This document shows, piece by piece, positions 43,147 through 51,150 of a stretch of DNA of 64,000 nt (position 1 is its first letter; each line of letters begins with the position of its first letter). The translations under genes and the position numbers were made by a program. Location of the stretch: assembly GCF_003258515.1 (NCBI RefSeq), contig NZ_QGEH01000001.1, positions 2,356,001-2,420,000 on the forward strand, given 5' to 3'. Source of the stretch: Marinobacter bohaiensis. Lineage in GTDB: Bacteria; Pseudomonadota; Gammaproteobacteria; Pseudomonadales; Oleiphilaceae. Below the pieces are notes generated by a model. The model made no database searches. It saw only the letters and a list, made by a program, of their open reading frames with translations, and had not been told where the DNA came from.

Positions 43147-43980
43147 TCACTTTTTCTTGGCGCGGTAGATGATGCCCGGCTGGCACTGGACCATTTCGTA
43201 GTACTCCGGCAATCCATTCAGGGATTCGGAAGCACCCAGGATCAGGTATCCGCCCGGGCTCAGGGCGCCGTGCATGCGGGTGAGGATGTCTTTCTTGAGA
43301 TCCGCGGAGAAATAGATCAGGACGTTGCGGCAGAACACGAGGTCGAATTTGCCGAGCATGTATCGCTCCAGCAGGTTCAGTTCCTTGAACTCGACCATGC
43401 TCTTGATGGCCGGTTTGATCTGCCAGCCGCCGCTGGGGGACGGTGCGAAGAAGTTGCGCTGGCGTTCCGGGGACAGGCCGCGGCCGATGGCGAGCATTTC
43501 GTACTCGCCCTTGCGGGCGACGTCGAGGACGCTGCGGGAGATGTCGGTCGCGGTGATTTTGACGTCACCGCGCAGTTTGCCCGGCTTGAGACGGCGGAAC
43601 TCGTCAATCGCCATGGCGATGGAGTACGGCTCCTGCCCGGTCGAGCAGGCGGCGGACCAGATGCGCAAAGGCTGGCCGCCCTTCTGCTCCGCCAGCTCCG
43701 GCAACAGTCGTTCGGTGAGGATGCGGAACGGGTGGGTGTCACGAAACCAGAGGGTTTCGTTGGTGGTCATGGCGTCGATGACCACCTGACGCAGCGGGTC
43801 GCGCGGTCGTTGCAGCTGTTTGACCAGGCCTCCCAGCGTATCAAACCCGTTTTCTTCCAGGATCTTGCGCAGCCGGCTCTTCACCAGATACTGCTTGTTT
43901 TCACCGAGCAGTATGCCGCAGGCGTCCTGCAAAAAAGTCTTGAAGGCGTCGTATTCCTGGGGAGTAATCTCTGATTTCAT
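43147..43980 (-). CDS. cheR: Chemotaxis protein methyltransferase CheR
   Basis: 277 residues. N-terminal helical domain (ITPQEYDAFKTFLQDACGIL) and SAM-dependent methyltransferase domain: TTNETLWFRDTHPFRILTE, IWSAACSTGQEPYSIAMAID and DLVFCRNVLIYFSADLKKDI. It methylates glutamates of chemoreceptors. 42 bp downstream of cheV on the same strand, so they form an operon; the order cheV-cheR next to divergent flgA matches Pseudomonas. Confidence 0.96.
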   Translation of the reverse strand: MKSEITPQEYDAFKTFLQDACGILLGENKQYLVKSRLRKILEENGFDTLGGLVKQLQRPRDPLRQVVIDAMTTNETLWFRDTHPFRILTERLLPELAEQKGGQPLRIWSAACSTGQEPYSIAMAIDEFRRLKPGKLRGDVKITATDISRSVLDVARKGEYEMLAIGRGLSPERQRNFFAPSPSGGWQIKPAIKSMVEFKELNLLERYMLGKFDLVFCRNVLIYFSADLKKDILTRMHGALSPGGYLILGASESLNGLPEYYEMVQCQPGIIYRAKKK

Positions 43981-44022
43981 GAGCTCTCAGCAGTTGCGGT
44001 GCATCCGGTCGGGTGTAGCCTG

Positions 44023-44955
44023 TTACAGCTTGTCCATGACTTCCATAACGCGCTCAGCCAGTTCGTCGGGACTGAACTTGGCCATAAAGTCGTCTGCCCC
44101 CACCTTCTGGACCATGGCCTTGTTGAAGACGCCACTCAGCGAGGTGTGAAGCATGATATAGACGGAACTCAGCTGCGGGTTTTCCTTGCAGCGGGACACG
44201 AGGGTGTAACCGTCCATTTCCGGCATTTCCACATCGGAAATGATCAGCGACAGATGATCGGAAACATCCGAACCATCGGCGGTCAGTTCGCGCAAGTATT
44301 CCAGCGCCTGCTTGCCGTCATTACGTACGACCACCTGCAGGCCAATCGCCGTCAGGCAGCGCTCGACCTGACGCCGGGCGACGCTTGAGTCATCCACCAC
44401 CAGCACCGGACGCGTGCTGGAACGGTCGCTGCTCGCTCCCCGGCCAATCATCTCTTCGCCCACGTCTTCCGACAGCGGCGATACCTCGGCCAGGATCTTC
44501 TCAACATCAATGATCTCAATCAGCTGATCGTCGATGCGGGCGACCGCCGTGAGGTAAACCTCCCGTCCGGCGCCTTTCGGCGGCGGCGAGACCTCTTCCC
44601 AGTTCAGGTTGACGATCCGGTCCACGCCACCCACCAGGAAACCCTGGGTGCGCCGGTTGTACTCGGAAATGATCACGAAACTCTCCGCCAGATCCGACGC
44701 CGGCAGCTCCGGCATGCCGATGGCCAGGCCGAGATCGATGATGGGAATGGTTTCGCCACGGATGTGGGACACGCCACGTACGACCGAACGGCTCCTGGGA
44801 ATGGAGGAAAGCCTGGGACACTGCAGGACCTCCTTCACCTTGAAGACGTTGATGCCGTACACCTGACGCCCCCGCAACCGGAACAGCAGCAGTTCAAGGC
44901 GGTTTTGCCCCACCAGCTGCGTGCGTTGATTAACACTGTCCAATACACCGGCCAT
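44023..44955 (-). CDS. cheV: Chemotaxis protein CheV (CheW-receiver fusion)
   Basis: 310 residues. CheW domain at ~15-155 (ELLLFRLRGRQVYGINVFKV, GVSHIRGETIPIIDLGLAIG) then a receiver domain at ~180-305 (PVLVVDDSSVARRQVERCLT, phospho-acceptor in LIISDVEMPEMDGYTL). CheV couples receptors to CheA and its receiver domain tunes adaptation. Divergent from flgA with 202 bp between them. Confidence 0.95.
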   Translation of the reverse strand: MAGVLDSVNQRTQLVGQNRLELLLFRLRGRQVYGINVFKVKEVLQCPRLSSIPRSRSVVRGVSHIRGETIPIIDLGLAIGMPELPASDLAESFVIISEYNRRTQGFLVGGVDRIVNLNWEEVSPPPKGAGREVYLTAVARIDDQLIEIIDVEKILAEVSPLSEDVGEEMIGRGASSDRSSTRPVLVVDDSSVARRQVERCLTAIGLQVVVRNDGKQALEYLRELTADGSDVSDHLSLIISDVEMPEMDGYTLVSRCKENPQLSSVYIMLHTSLSGVFNKAMVQKVGADDFMAKFSPDELAERVMEVMDKL

Positions 44956-45019
44956 ACGCTGTTACCTGTCTTGTACTCAGTTTCACCCCGCGAGGTCGGA
45001 CATCCCGAAACATTTAGTC

Positions 45020-45033
45020 GGCACGGTTATTGC
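45020..45033 (+). promoter_or_regulatory. Sigma-54 promoter of flgA
   Basis: CGGCACGGTTATTGCGA contains the invariant GG at 45020-45021 and GC at 45032-45033 separated by exactly 10 nt. Start near 45045, giving a leader of ~110 nt. Flagellar flgA is commonly sigma-54/FleQ dependent in polarly flagellated gammaproteobacteria. Confidence 0.72.
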
Positions 45034-45157
45034 GAGATTACCACCAAAGGGTCCCGCATCTTCCGACGGTGACGGAAAGCCGTCAATAGGGCCTAGGGCG
45101 AATTCCGTCTCATTGCATGTTCCAAACTCACCGTAAGCATAGGACAGACTGTCGAAA

Positions 45158-45862
45158 ATGCGCGTATACATTTTGTCTCTGCTGCTGGGCCTGACGGTCG
45201 TGTCCCAGGCGGCGGCCGTCGAAAAAACGACGCCCCGGATGATACGGGATGCCGCCCACGAGTTTCTGAAGCAGTTCGTCCGCGAGCAGCAGGCCGAAGG
45301 CCGCGAGGTCAGTTACAGTCTGGGCAACCTGGACTCCCGACTCAACCTTGCCGCCTGCCTGGATGGGCCGACGGTGGATTTCTCCAGCAATCCCATGCAG
45401 ACCACCCAGCCCACCCTGGAGGTCTCCTGCCAGGGCCAGCGCCCCTGGCGCATGTACCTGTCGGTGTCCATGGAAATCCGCGGTCAGGCCCTGGTGGCGG
45501 CGCGTGCACTGAGCCGTGGCGCCCGGGTCACCGAGAGCATGATCCGCTCCCAGGCGGTGGTCATCAATGCCTCGCGGCGCGGCGCCATTACCGACAGCCA
45601 ATCCCTCGTGGGCATGGAAATCCGTCGCTCGGTCAGTTCCGGCACCCTGTTCACGCCGGATATCGTGACCCAGCCGGATGCCGTGGCCCGGGGCGACCAT
45701 GTTATTATTATCGCCCGCAGCGGACCGATCGCCGTCCAGTCCCGCGGCAAGGCCCTGGGTAATGGGCGCGTAGGCGAGCAGGTCCTGGTACAGAACCTGC
45801 GTTCAGAAAAGACACTGCGGGCGCTGGTCACCAGCCCCGGGCACGTCGAAGTCCCGATGTAG
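45158..45862 (+). CDS. flgA: Flagella basal body P-ring formation protein FlgA
   Basis: 234 residues. Signal peptide MRVYILSLLLGLTVVSQAAA, then the periplasmic chaperone part with the SAF domain: QALVAARALSRGARVTESMI, GMEIRRSVSSGTLFTPDIVT, VARGDHVIIIARSGPIAVQS and GRVGEQVLVQN. It assists FlgI P-ring assembly in the periplasm. Followed by flgM after 143 bp with an internal sigma-28 promoter. Confidence 0.94.
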   Translation: MRVYILSLLLGLTVVSQAAAVEKTTPRMIRDAAHEFLKQFVREQQAEGREVSYSLGNLDSRLNLAACLDGPTVDFSSNPMQTTQPTLEVSCQGQRPWRMYLSVSMEIRGQALVAARALSRGARVTESMIRSQAVVINASRRGAITDSQSLVGMEIRRSVSSGTLFTPDIVTQPDAVARGDHVIIIARSGPIAVQSRGKALGNGRVGEQVLVQNLRSEKTLRALVTSPGHVEVPM

Positions 45863-45937
45863 CCACAACCATCAGTATGAGCGGCAAGGCCTTGCCTGGA
45901 AGCGGCAACGACCTGCCGAAAAAATGTCAAAAGTCGC

Positions 45938-45964
45938 TAAAGCTTCCCAGGAGCCGGCCGATAC
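45938..45964 (+). promoter_or_regulatory. Sigma-28 (FliA) promoter of flgMN
   Basis: TAAAGCTT (45938-45945), exactly 11 nt, GCCGATAC (45957-45964): near-perfect match to TAAAGTTT-N11-GCCGATAA. It lies 41 bp upstream of flgM, giving the usual feedback control of the anti-sigma factor by its own target. Confidence 0.88.
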
Positions 45965-46005
45965 ATTATGTAACCGGTTAGATCACACCATGTGCAGGTA
46001 TCGAT

Positions 46006-46326
46006 ATGTCCGTTAATTTCAATGGCGTTGGCCCGGGGCACGTCAACACCAAGACCAACCAGAACGTATCTGAGCAGTCTGCGCCGAAAAGCCCCTCGAC
46101 GCCGACCGAACAGGCTCGTACCCAAAGCTCCCAGCCCGACAGCGTCAGTCTGAGCAGCCAGGCCCGGGACCTGAAGAAGCTGGAAGAGCAGATGAACAGC
46201 TACCCGGAAGTCGACGACGAGCGTGTCGAGCAGATCAAGGCCGCCCTGGCTGACGGCAGCTATAAAGTGGATGCAGAGAAACTGGCCCAGAAAATGCTTG
46301 ATATGGATCAAAGCATTTTTGGGTGA
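46006..46326 (+). CDS. flgM: Anti-sigma-28 factor FlgM
   Basis: 106 residues, N-terminally disordered (Ser/Thr/Gln-rich) with the C-terminal FliA-binding helices DSVSLSSQARDLKKLEEQMN and VDDERVEQIKAALADGSYKV followed by DAEKLAQKMLDMDQ. It holds FliA inactive until exported through the hook-basal body. In P. aeruginosa, HsbA also binds FlgM; an HsbA-like protein is encoded at 15596. Expressed from the sigma-28 site described, followed by flgN after 7 bp. Confidence 0.95.
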   Translation: MSVNFNGVGPGHVNTKTNQNVSEQSAPKSPSTPTEQARTQSSQPDSVSLSSQARDLKKLEEQMNSYPEVDDERVEQIKAALADGSYKVDAEKLAQKMLDMDQSIFG

Positions 46327-46333
46327 GTAGATC

Positions 46334-46804
46334 ATGGCCGCCATTGATGAACTGAAGAAACTTCTGAGAGAAGACATCAAACAGCTTGAGCAGTTGGGAG
46401 GCGTTCTGGCTTCGGAGAAGTCGCTGCTCAAATCCTCCGATGTGGATGGCCTGGAAAGCGTGACCCAGGAGAAGAACCGGCTTCTCGCCTCCGTCCGCGA
46501 ACGGGCCAAGCAAAAGATCCACGTTCTGGTCCAGATGGGCTTCAACCCGCGCAACGGACAACCGTCCACGTTCATCCGCAGCGCCGGCATCGAGGAACTG
46601 ACCACGCTCTGGCAGGACGCGGAAAACCGTCTCAAGGCCTGCCAGCGCCTCAACCAGGTTAATGGCCGAATCATTGGACACCTGCAACAGCGCCTTGGCC
46701 GCCTGAATGAGATTTTCCGGGGCTGCTCGGACCAGGCCAAACTGTACAGCTCTTCCGGCCAGTCCTCAGCCGTCAGCCACAAGACGGTCCTGGCCAGCGC
46801 CTGA
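46334..46804 (+). CDS. flgN: Flagellar export chaperone FlgN
   Basis: 156 residues, all-helical: AIDELKKLLREDIKQLEQLG, VLASEKSLLKSSDVDGLESV and VNGRIIGHLQQRLGRLNEIF. FlgN binds hook-associated proteins FlgK and FlgL and delivers them to the export gate. Immediately downstream of flgM, as in most gammaproteobacteria, and ended by a strong terminator. Confidence 0.9.
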   Translation: MAAIDELKKLLREDIKQLEQLGGVLASEKSLLKSSDVDGLESVTQEKNRLLASVRERAKQKIHVLVQMGFNPRNGQPSTFIRSAGIEELTTLWQDAENRLKACQRLNQVNGRIIGHLQQRLGRLNEIFRGCSDQAKLYSSSGQSSAVSHKTVLASA

Positions 46805-46830
46805 ACCGCCACCGGGTGTGAACACAAAAG

Positions 46831-46856
46831 AAAAGCCGGCCCTGTTGCCGGCTTTT
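46831..46856 (+). terminator. Intrinsic terminator of flgMN
   Basis: AAAAGCCGGC (46831-46840), 6-nt loop, GCCGGCTTTT (46847-46856): symmetrical, so usable from both strands. Confidence 0.92.
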
Positions 46857-46938
46857 CTCGTTATCCGCGACGTCTTTTTCCCTTCCGCTGGCGACACTGA
46901 TCGCCTCCCCCAACACCTGCATCGGCACGCAAGCGAGA

Positions 46939-47667
46939 TCAGTCGCGCACGTAGATCGTCATCTTTGAGTCCGGCGAAAAACGGATGTCGTGCAGACCGA
47001 TGTTGCCCAACGTGGGGCCGGTTCCGTTCGTCACCCGGATATCGGTCAGACTGATACGCTCGATCCGCTCCGGCAGTGCCAGGCGCACCCCGCCATCCGG
47101 CTGAATCCGGATCCGCGGACTGCCCGGCCGGTAATGGACGCCGGAGACGGTCACGTCAGCCTCAAGAAAATTCAACACCGGCACGAAGGTGTGCGCCAGC
47201 AACTTGAGACCCTCGACGGCATCCACCTCCTCACCCTGCGCGGCCTGCCCCAGGTTGGCCACGGCTTCGATCCGGGCCTTCAGGGTGTCGCTACCCTGCC
47301 CGGCAGCAGCCTGCATTTCACGGTCGCTCAATGGCTGGAAGCCGCGCTCAGGGTTCATGATCTGGCCGACGGGCGCCGCTTCAGAACGGTCCGGCGCCAC
47401 TGCAGCAAGCGTGACCACAGGCTGCAGCGGCAAGGTGACAACCGCAAACCACGCGGCCGTGCGCCGGTAACGGCGCTGTTGCCGCAGGACCCGTTCCAGT
47501 TCCCGGTGCGTCAGCCAGCCGGACGCCACCACCACCTCACCCAGTAACCGTCCGGACGCGCGCTGCGTTTCCAGCGCCTGTGTCAGCTGCCCTTCGCTGA
47601 GGTATCCGCGATTGACCAGCAGCCGACCCAGTCGGGATTTATCCTGATAAGCCTGCCTCGTGTTCAC
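46939..47667 (-). CDS. Membrane protein with tandem MshEN (c-di-GMP-binding) motif, FilA-like
   Basis: 242 residues from a GTG at 47667 (GGAGG 5 nt upstream). Residues 12-35 and 41-64 form two 24-residue MshEN motifs separated by exactly 5 residues: the first begins RLGRLLVNRGYLSEGQLTQA, the second LLGEVVVASGWLTHRELERV. This is the c-di-GMP-binding element of MshE-type ATPases, but no ATPase domain follows. One membrane segment ~70-90 leads to a periplasmic or surface domain; LSDREMQAAAGQG resembles a short motif of FilA/DUF6160 pilus-associated proteins. Adjacent to flagellar genes. The motif is seen directly; ligand binding is inferred. Confidence 0.72.
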   Translation of the reverse strand: MNTRQAYQDKSRLGRLLVNRGYLSEGQLTQALETQRASGRLLGEVVVASGWLTHRELERVLRQQRRYRRTAAWFAVVTLPLQPVVTLAAVAPDRSEAAPVGQIMNPERGFQPLSDREMQAAAGQGSDTLKARIEAVANLGQAAQGEEVDAVEGLKLLAHTFVPVLNFLEADVTVSGVHYRPGSPRIRIQPDGGVRLALPERIERISLTDIRVTNGTGPTLGNIGLHDIRFSPDSKMTIYVRD

Positions 47668-47785
47668 TGTCCCCTCCGTGTGTCGCTCCTGTGCGATGCG
47701 CCTTGTTGCCAAGGCCGGGCCGTCCTGTCACCGGAAATTTGGTACACTCCGCTGCATTCCTACAGCCAAGCACGAGGACGCCACC

Positions 47786-48418
47786 TTGACGATTCCGGCC
47801 CTGAAAAAACGCGTAAAAGACTCGGTTTCTGTGACCGCATTCCGCTTCATCCTGACCCTGATGCTGAGTCTCGGTGGTTTCGGTGCGGCCCAGGCGCAGA
47901 ACGGCGAGATGCCGATTGTGCGGCTGGACACCACCGAGGGCGTGATTACTCTGCGCCTGCGTCCCGACGTGGCCCCACAGACCGTCGATAATTTCCTCCA
48001 ATACGTTGAGTCCGGCTTCTACGACGGCACCGTTTTCCATCGTGTCATCCCCGGCTTCATGGTCCAGGGCGGCGGCTTCACACCGGACCTGCAGCGCAAG
48101 GCGACCCGCGATCCAGTGGCCAACGAGGCCAGCTCGACCTTCGGCAACGTGCGCGGCTCGGTTGCGATGGCCCGGACCAACGATCCCGATTCAGCCACCT
48201 CCCAGTTCTTCATCAACCTGGTCGACAACGAATACCTGAACAAAGGCGTTCGCGGCGCGGGCTACACCGTATTTGGCACGGTGATCGAAGGCATGGGCGC
48301 AGTCGACGCCATTGCTTCGCTCCCCACCGAGCGCAAGGGCATGATGGCGAATGCACCGACCGAGCCCGTCATCATCCGCTCCGCCACGGTGGTTGCTGCG
48401 GAGAACGCTCCGGAATGA
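47786..48418 (+). CDS. ppiA: Periplasmic peptidyl-prolyl cis-trans isomerase (cyclophilin)
   Basis: 210 residues from a TTG at 47786, chosen for GAGGA ~8 nt upstream and because it yields a signal peptide with n-region KKR and cleavage near AAQA-QNGE. The cyclophilin core is IVRLDTTEGVITLRLRPDVA, DGTVFHRVIPGFMVQGGGF with the catalytic arginine, SVAMARTNDPDSATSQFFIN and YTVFGTVIEGM. It isomerises prolyl bonds of exported proteins. Overlaps mnmC by 4 bp, an uncommon pairing. Confidence 0.9.
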   Translation: MTIPALKKRVKDSVSVTAFRFILTLMLSLGGFGAAQAQNGEMPIVRLDTTEGVITLRLRPDVAPQTVDNFLQYVESGFYDGTVFHRVIPGFMVQGGGFTPDLQRKATRDPVANEASSTFGNVRGSVAMARTNDPDSATSQFFINLVDNEYLNKGVRGAGYTVFGTVIEGMGAVDAIASLPTERKGMMANAPTEPVIIRSATVVAAENAPE

Positions 48419-50349
48419 GCGAGAGCACGTCTCGCACCAAGCCTTCTCGTCCCAATCCGTCTCGCCTCAGCCCGCCGTCAGCCGGCCCGGCGATCGAGTC
48501 GGCGGACATCGAATGGCGCGACGGCCAGCCGGTCTCCCGGCGTTTCGGTGACGTCTACTTCAGTCGTGACAACGGTCTGGAGGAGACGCGCTATGTGTTC
48601 CTTGGCCACAATCAGTTGGACCGCCGTTTTGCCAACCTCGGCAACGGCGACAGCTTTGTCGTCGCCGAAACCGGCTTCGGCACCGGGCTGAATTTCCTCG
48701 CCACCTGGCAGGCCTGGCGCAACCACGCGCCGGCCGACGCCAACCTGCATTTCGTCACGGCCGAGCGGTTTCCGCTGACCCACGAAGACCTGACCCAGGC
48801 GCTCGAACTGTGGCCGGAACTGGCGCCACTCAGCGCGGAACTGCTCGACCAGTACCCCGCTTTGATCAGCGGCACTCACCGGCTCGTTTTCGACGGCGGC
48901 CGCGTGCGCCTGACGCTCTACCAGGGCGAAGCGCTGGAGGCCTGGCAGAGCCTGGACTTCACCGCCGACGCCTGGTTCCTGGACGGTTTCGCCCCGGCCC
49001 TGAATCCGGACCTGTGGGTTGACCGCCTGATCGACGCCGTCGCCACACACAGCAAGCCGGGCACCACCGTGGCCACTTTCACCGCCGTCGGGGCCGTGCG
49101 CCGGGGCCTGCAGGCCGTCGGCTTCGAGATGCGCAAGACGCCGGGCTATGGCCGCAAGCGGGACATGCTGGTCGGCTGCTTTCGTCCGGGCGACGTCGTT
49201 GATCACAAGGCGTCTGAGCGTCCTCGTGCCATTGTCGTCGGCGCCGGTATCGCGGGCGCCCTCACCGCGCGTAACCTGGCCGAACGTGGATACGAGGTCG
49301 AGGTCCTGGCCGCCGGGGACGGCCCCGGGGACGCGGCTTCCGGCAACCCCCAGGCCGCGCTCTACGTGAAGCTCGGCATCGATCGGACGCCGGAGACCCG
49401 CCTCGCCCTGGCCGCCCTGCTCCACGCCCAACGCACCTACGCCCGATACAGCCCACTGGCCGGCGATACCGAGCCGTTCTGGCACCCGACCGGGCTACTG
49501 CAAATCGCCGCCACCGAGCAGGAAGCGTCCCGGCAGAGCCGTTTCATTTCGCGCAACCACTATCCGGCCGAGGTGCTGCGCCCGGTCACCGCTGACGAGG
49601 CGAGCCAACTGAGCGGCGTGCCCATCGCGCACGCCGGGCTCTGGTTCCCGGGCAGCGGCTGGCTGGCGCCGCGGCGTGTCTGCCAATGTCTGCTCGATCA
49701 CCCGTCGATCCGCTGCCGTTTCAACGCCACCGTGGAAACCCTGGCGCACGATGGCGAGCATTGGCGCGTCACAACCACCGACGGCTTCGAGGCTGCGGCC
49801 CCGCAAGTCGTGCTCGCCGCCGGACACCGGATCGAAAGTCTGCTGCCGGGAGAAACCGGCTATCGCTTCAAACCCATACGCGGCCAGGTCAGCCAGCTCC
49901 CGGAGCAAGCCTTCGCGGCCGGCCCCGAGGTAGTGGTCTGCGGGCCCAGCTACCTCAATCCGGCGCATCAGGGCTGGGCCGTCACCGGCGCGACCTTTGA
50001 CCTGCGTGACGCGAACCCGGCCGTCTCGGCCGTGTCTCACCAGGAAAACCTGGACAAACTGAGCCAGTGGCTTCCGGACCTCTGGGGTCACGACGCACCT
50101 GCTGCCGATCAAATTCGCGGCCGGGTCGCCTTCCGCTGCACGACTCACGATTACCAGCCCGTCGCCGGCGCCGTGGGCGATCAGCCGGACGGGCTCTACG
50201 TCCTTACCGGCCTGGGCAGCAAGGGTTTCGCCCTGGCTCCGTTGCTGGCCGAGTGGCTGGTGGACCGGATGACGGCCCACCCCAGTTGTCTTGAGATCGA
50301 TTTGAGCGGCAGACTGAACCTGGCGCGCTGCTGGGAGTCGAACACTTGA
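48415..50349 (+). CDS. mnmC: Bifunctional tRNA 5-methylaminomethyl-2-thiouridine biosynthesis protein MnmC
   Basis: 644 residues, two fused domains. Residues ~20-260: SAM-dependent methyltransferase (VVAETGFGTGLNFLATWQAW, DAWFLDGFAPALNPDLW). Residues ~265-640: FAD oxidase (IVVGAGIAGALTARNLAERG, ASGNPQAALYVKLG, GLGSKGFALAPLLAEWL). The FAD part removes the carboxymethyl group of cmnm5s2U34 and the other methylates the product in tRNA. A 25-residue Ser/Pro-rich N-terminal tail precedes the first domain. ATGA-coupled to ppiA. Confidence 0.95.
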   Translation: MSESTSRTKPSRPNPSRLSPPSAGPAIESADIEWRDGQPVSRRFGDVYFSRDNGLEETRYVFLGHNQLDRRFANLGNGDSFVVAETGFGTGLNFLATWQAWRNHAPADANLHFVTAERFPLTHEDLTQALELWPELAPLSAELLDQYPALISGTHRLVFDGGRVRLTLYQGEALEAWQSLDFTADAWFLDGFAPALNPDLWVDRLIDAVATHSKPGTTVATFTAVGAVRRGLQAVGFEMRKTPGYGRKRDMLVGCFRPGDVVDHKASERPRAIVVGAGIAGALTARNLAERGYEVEVLAAGDGPGDAASGNPQAALYVKLGIDRTPETRLALAALLHAQRTYARYSPLAGDTEPFWHPTGLLQIAATEQEASRQSRFISRNHYPAEVLRPVTADEASQLSGVPIAHAGLWFPGSGWLAPRRVCQCLLDHPSIRCRFNATVETLAHDGEHWRVTTTDGFEAAAPQVVLAAGHRIESLLPGETGYRFKPIRGQVSQLPEQAFAAGPEVVVCGPSYLNPAHQGWAVTGATFDLRDANPAVSAVSHQENLDKLSQWLPDLWGHDAPAADQIRGRVAFRCTTHDYQPVAGAVGDQPDGLYVLTGLGSKGFALAPLLAEWLVDRMTAHPSCLEIDLSGRLNLARCWESNT

Positions 50350-50507
50350 TGACCGCCATGCGCCCTGGACTGCATTCCGGCGAATTTCGCAACGATTCGA
50401 GCCACGTTTCTGATTGTTACGATAAAGTCGTTCATTTTTGGCGCCATTCGCCGATAAGGTATCCAACGGGGTTGCATCCCCTTGCCTGCAGTCAGTGAGG
50501 ATGGCCT

Positions 50508-51140
50508 ATGCCCATATTTGTCAGTGAACCCGGACGCCCCCAGCCAACCCGCCTGCCCGAGGTCTACCGCGGCCAGGGTATCGGTACCGTCGATGAGCTG
50601 AACGAGTCCCAACCCGCCCATGAGAGCCGCAACGACCCCGTGGACGTGGTAGAAACCCAGCAGCGCCAGGCCGCCGCACAGCGAGCCATCAACGAATACG
50701 GCGAGCAGACCCAGTCCAGCGATCCGGAAAGCGGTGCCTACATTCCGGTTTCCCGCATGGCCACCGAGCACGTCCACACCCTGCCGGCCAGCGCCACCTT
50801 CCGCGAGGGATTCGAACTGATGGAGCGCTTCGACATCCATCACCTGGCCATCGTGTCCGACGAGCGCGTCGCCGGGCTGATCAGCGACCGCTGGATGCTG
50901 CACTGGCTGCGCGAACAACCGGAAGACGACCGCCTGATTCGCTTCGCCAGCGTGGAACTGCCCGCCTTCCTCACGGCCACTCCGGAGACCGACGCCCATC
51001 AGCTCGCCCGCATGATGCTCGCCCACCGCCTGGACGCGGCGCTGGTCATCGGCCCGGGCTCCAATCCGCAAGGCATCGTCACCGGCCGCGACTTCCTGCG
51101 TCTTTACGCGGAGAGCAGCGCCCAGGCCGGCAACGTCTGA
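50508..51140 (+). CDS. CBS-domain protein with disordered N-terminal half
   Basis: 210 residues. The first ~75 are polar and Gln/Glu-rich (VETQQRQAAAQRAINEYGEQ), with no predicted domain. Residues ~78-200 form a CBS pair: PVSRMATEHVHTLPASATFR, HHLAIVSDERVAGLISDRWM and ALVIGPGSNPQGIVTGRDFL. CBS pairs bind adenine nucleotides or c-di-AMP-like ligands and regulate partners. No catalytic domain, so probably a regulatory subunit. Convergent with the lipoprotein gene, 10 bp apart. Function unknown. Confidence 0.82.
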   Translation: MPIFVSEPGRPQPTRLPEVYRGQGIGTVDELNESQPAHESRNDPVDVVETQQRQAAAQRAINEYGEQTQSSDPESGAYIPVSRMATEHVHTLPASATFREGFELMERFDIHHLAIVSDERVAGLISDRWMLHWLREQPEDDRLIRFASVELPAFLTATPETDAHQLARMMLAHRLDAALVIGPGSNPQGIVTGRDFLRLYAESSAQAGNV

Positions 51141-51150
51141 ACAGCCCGCC

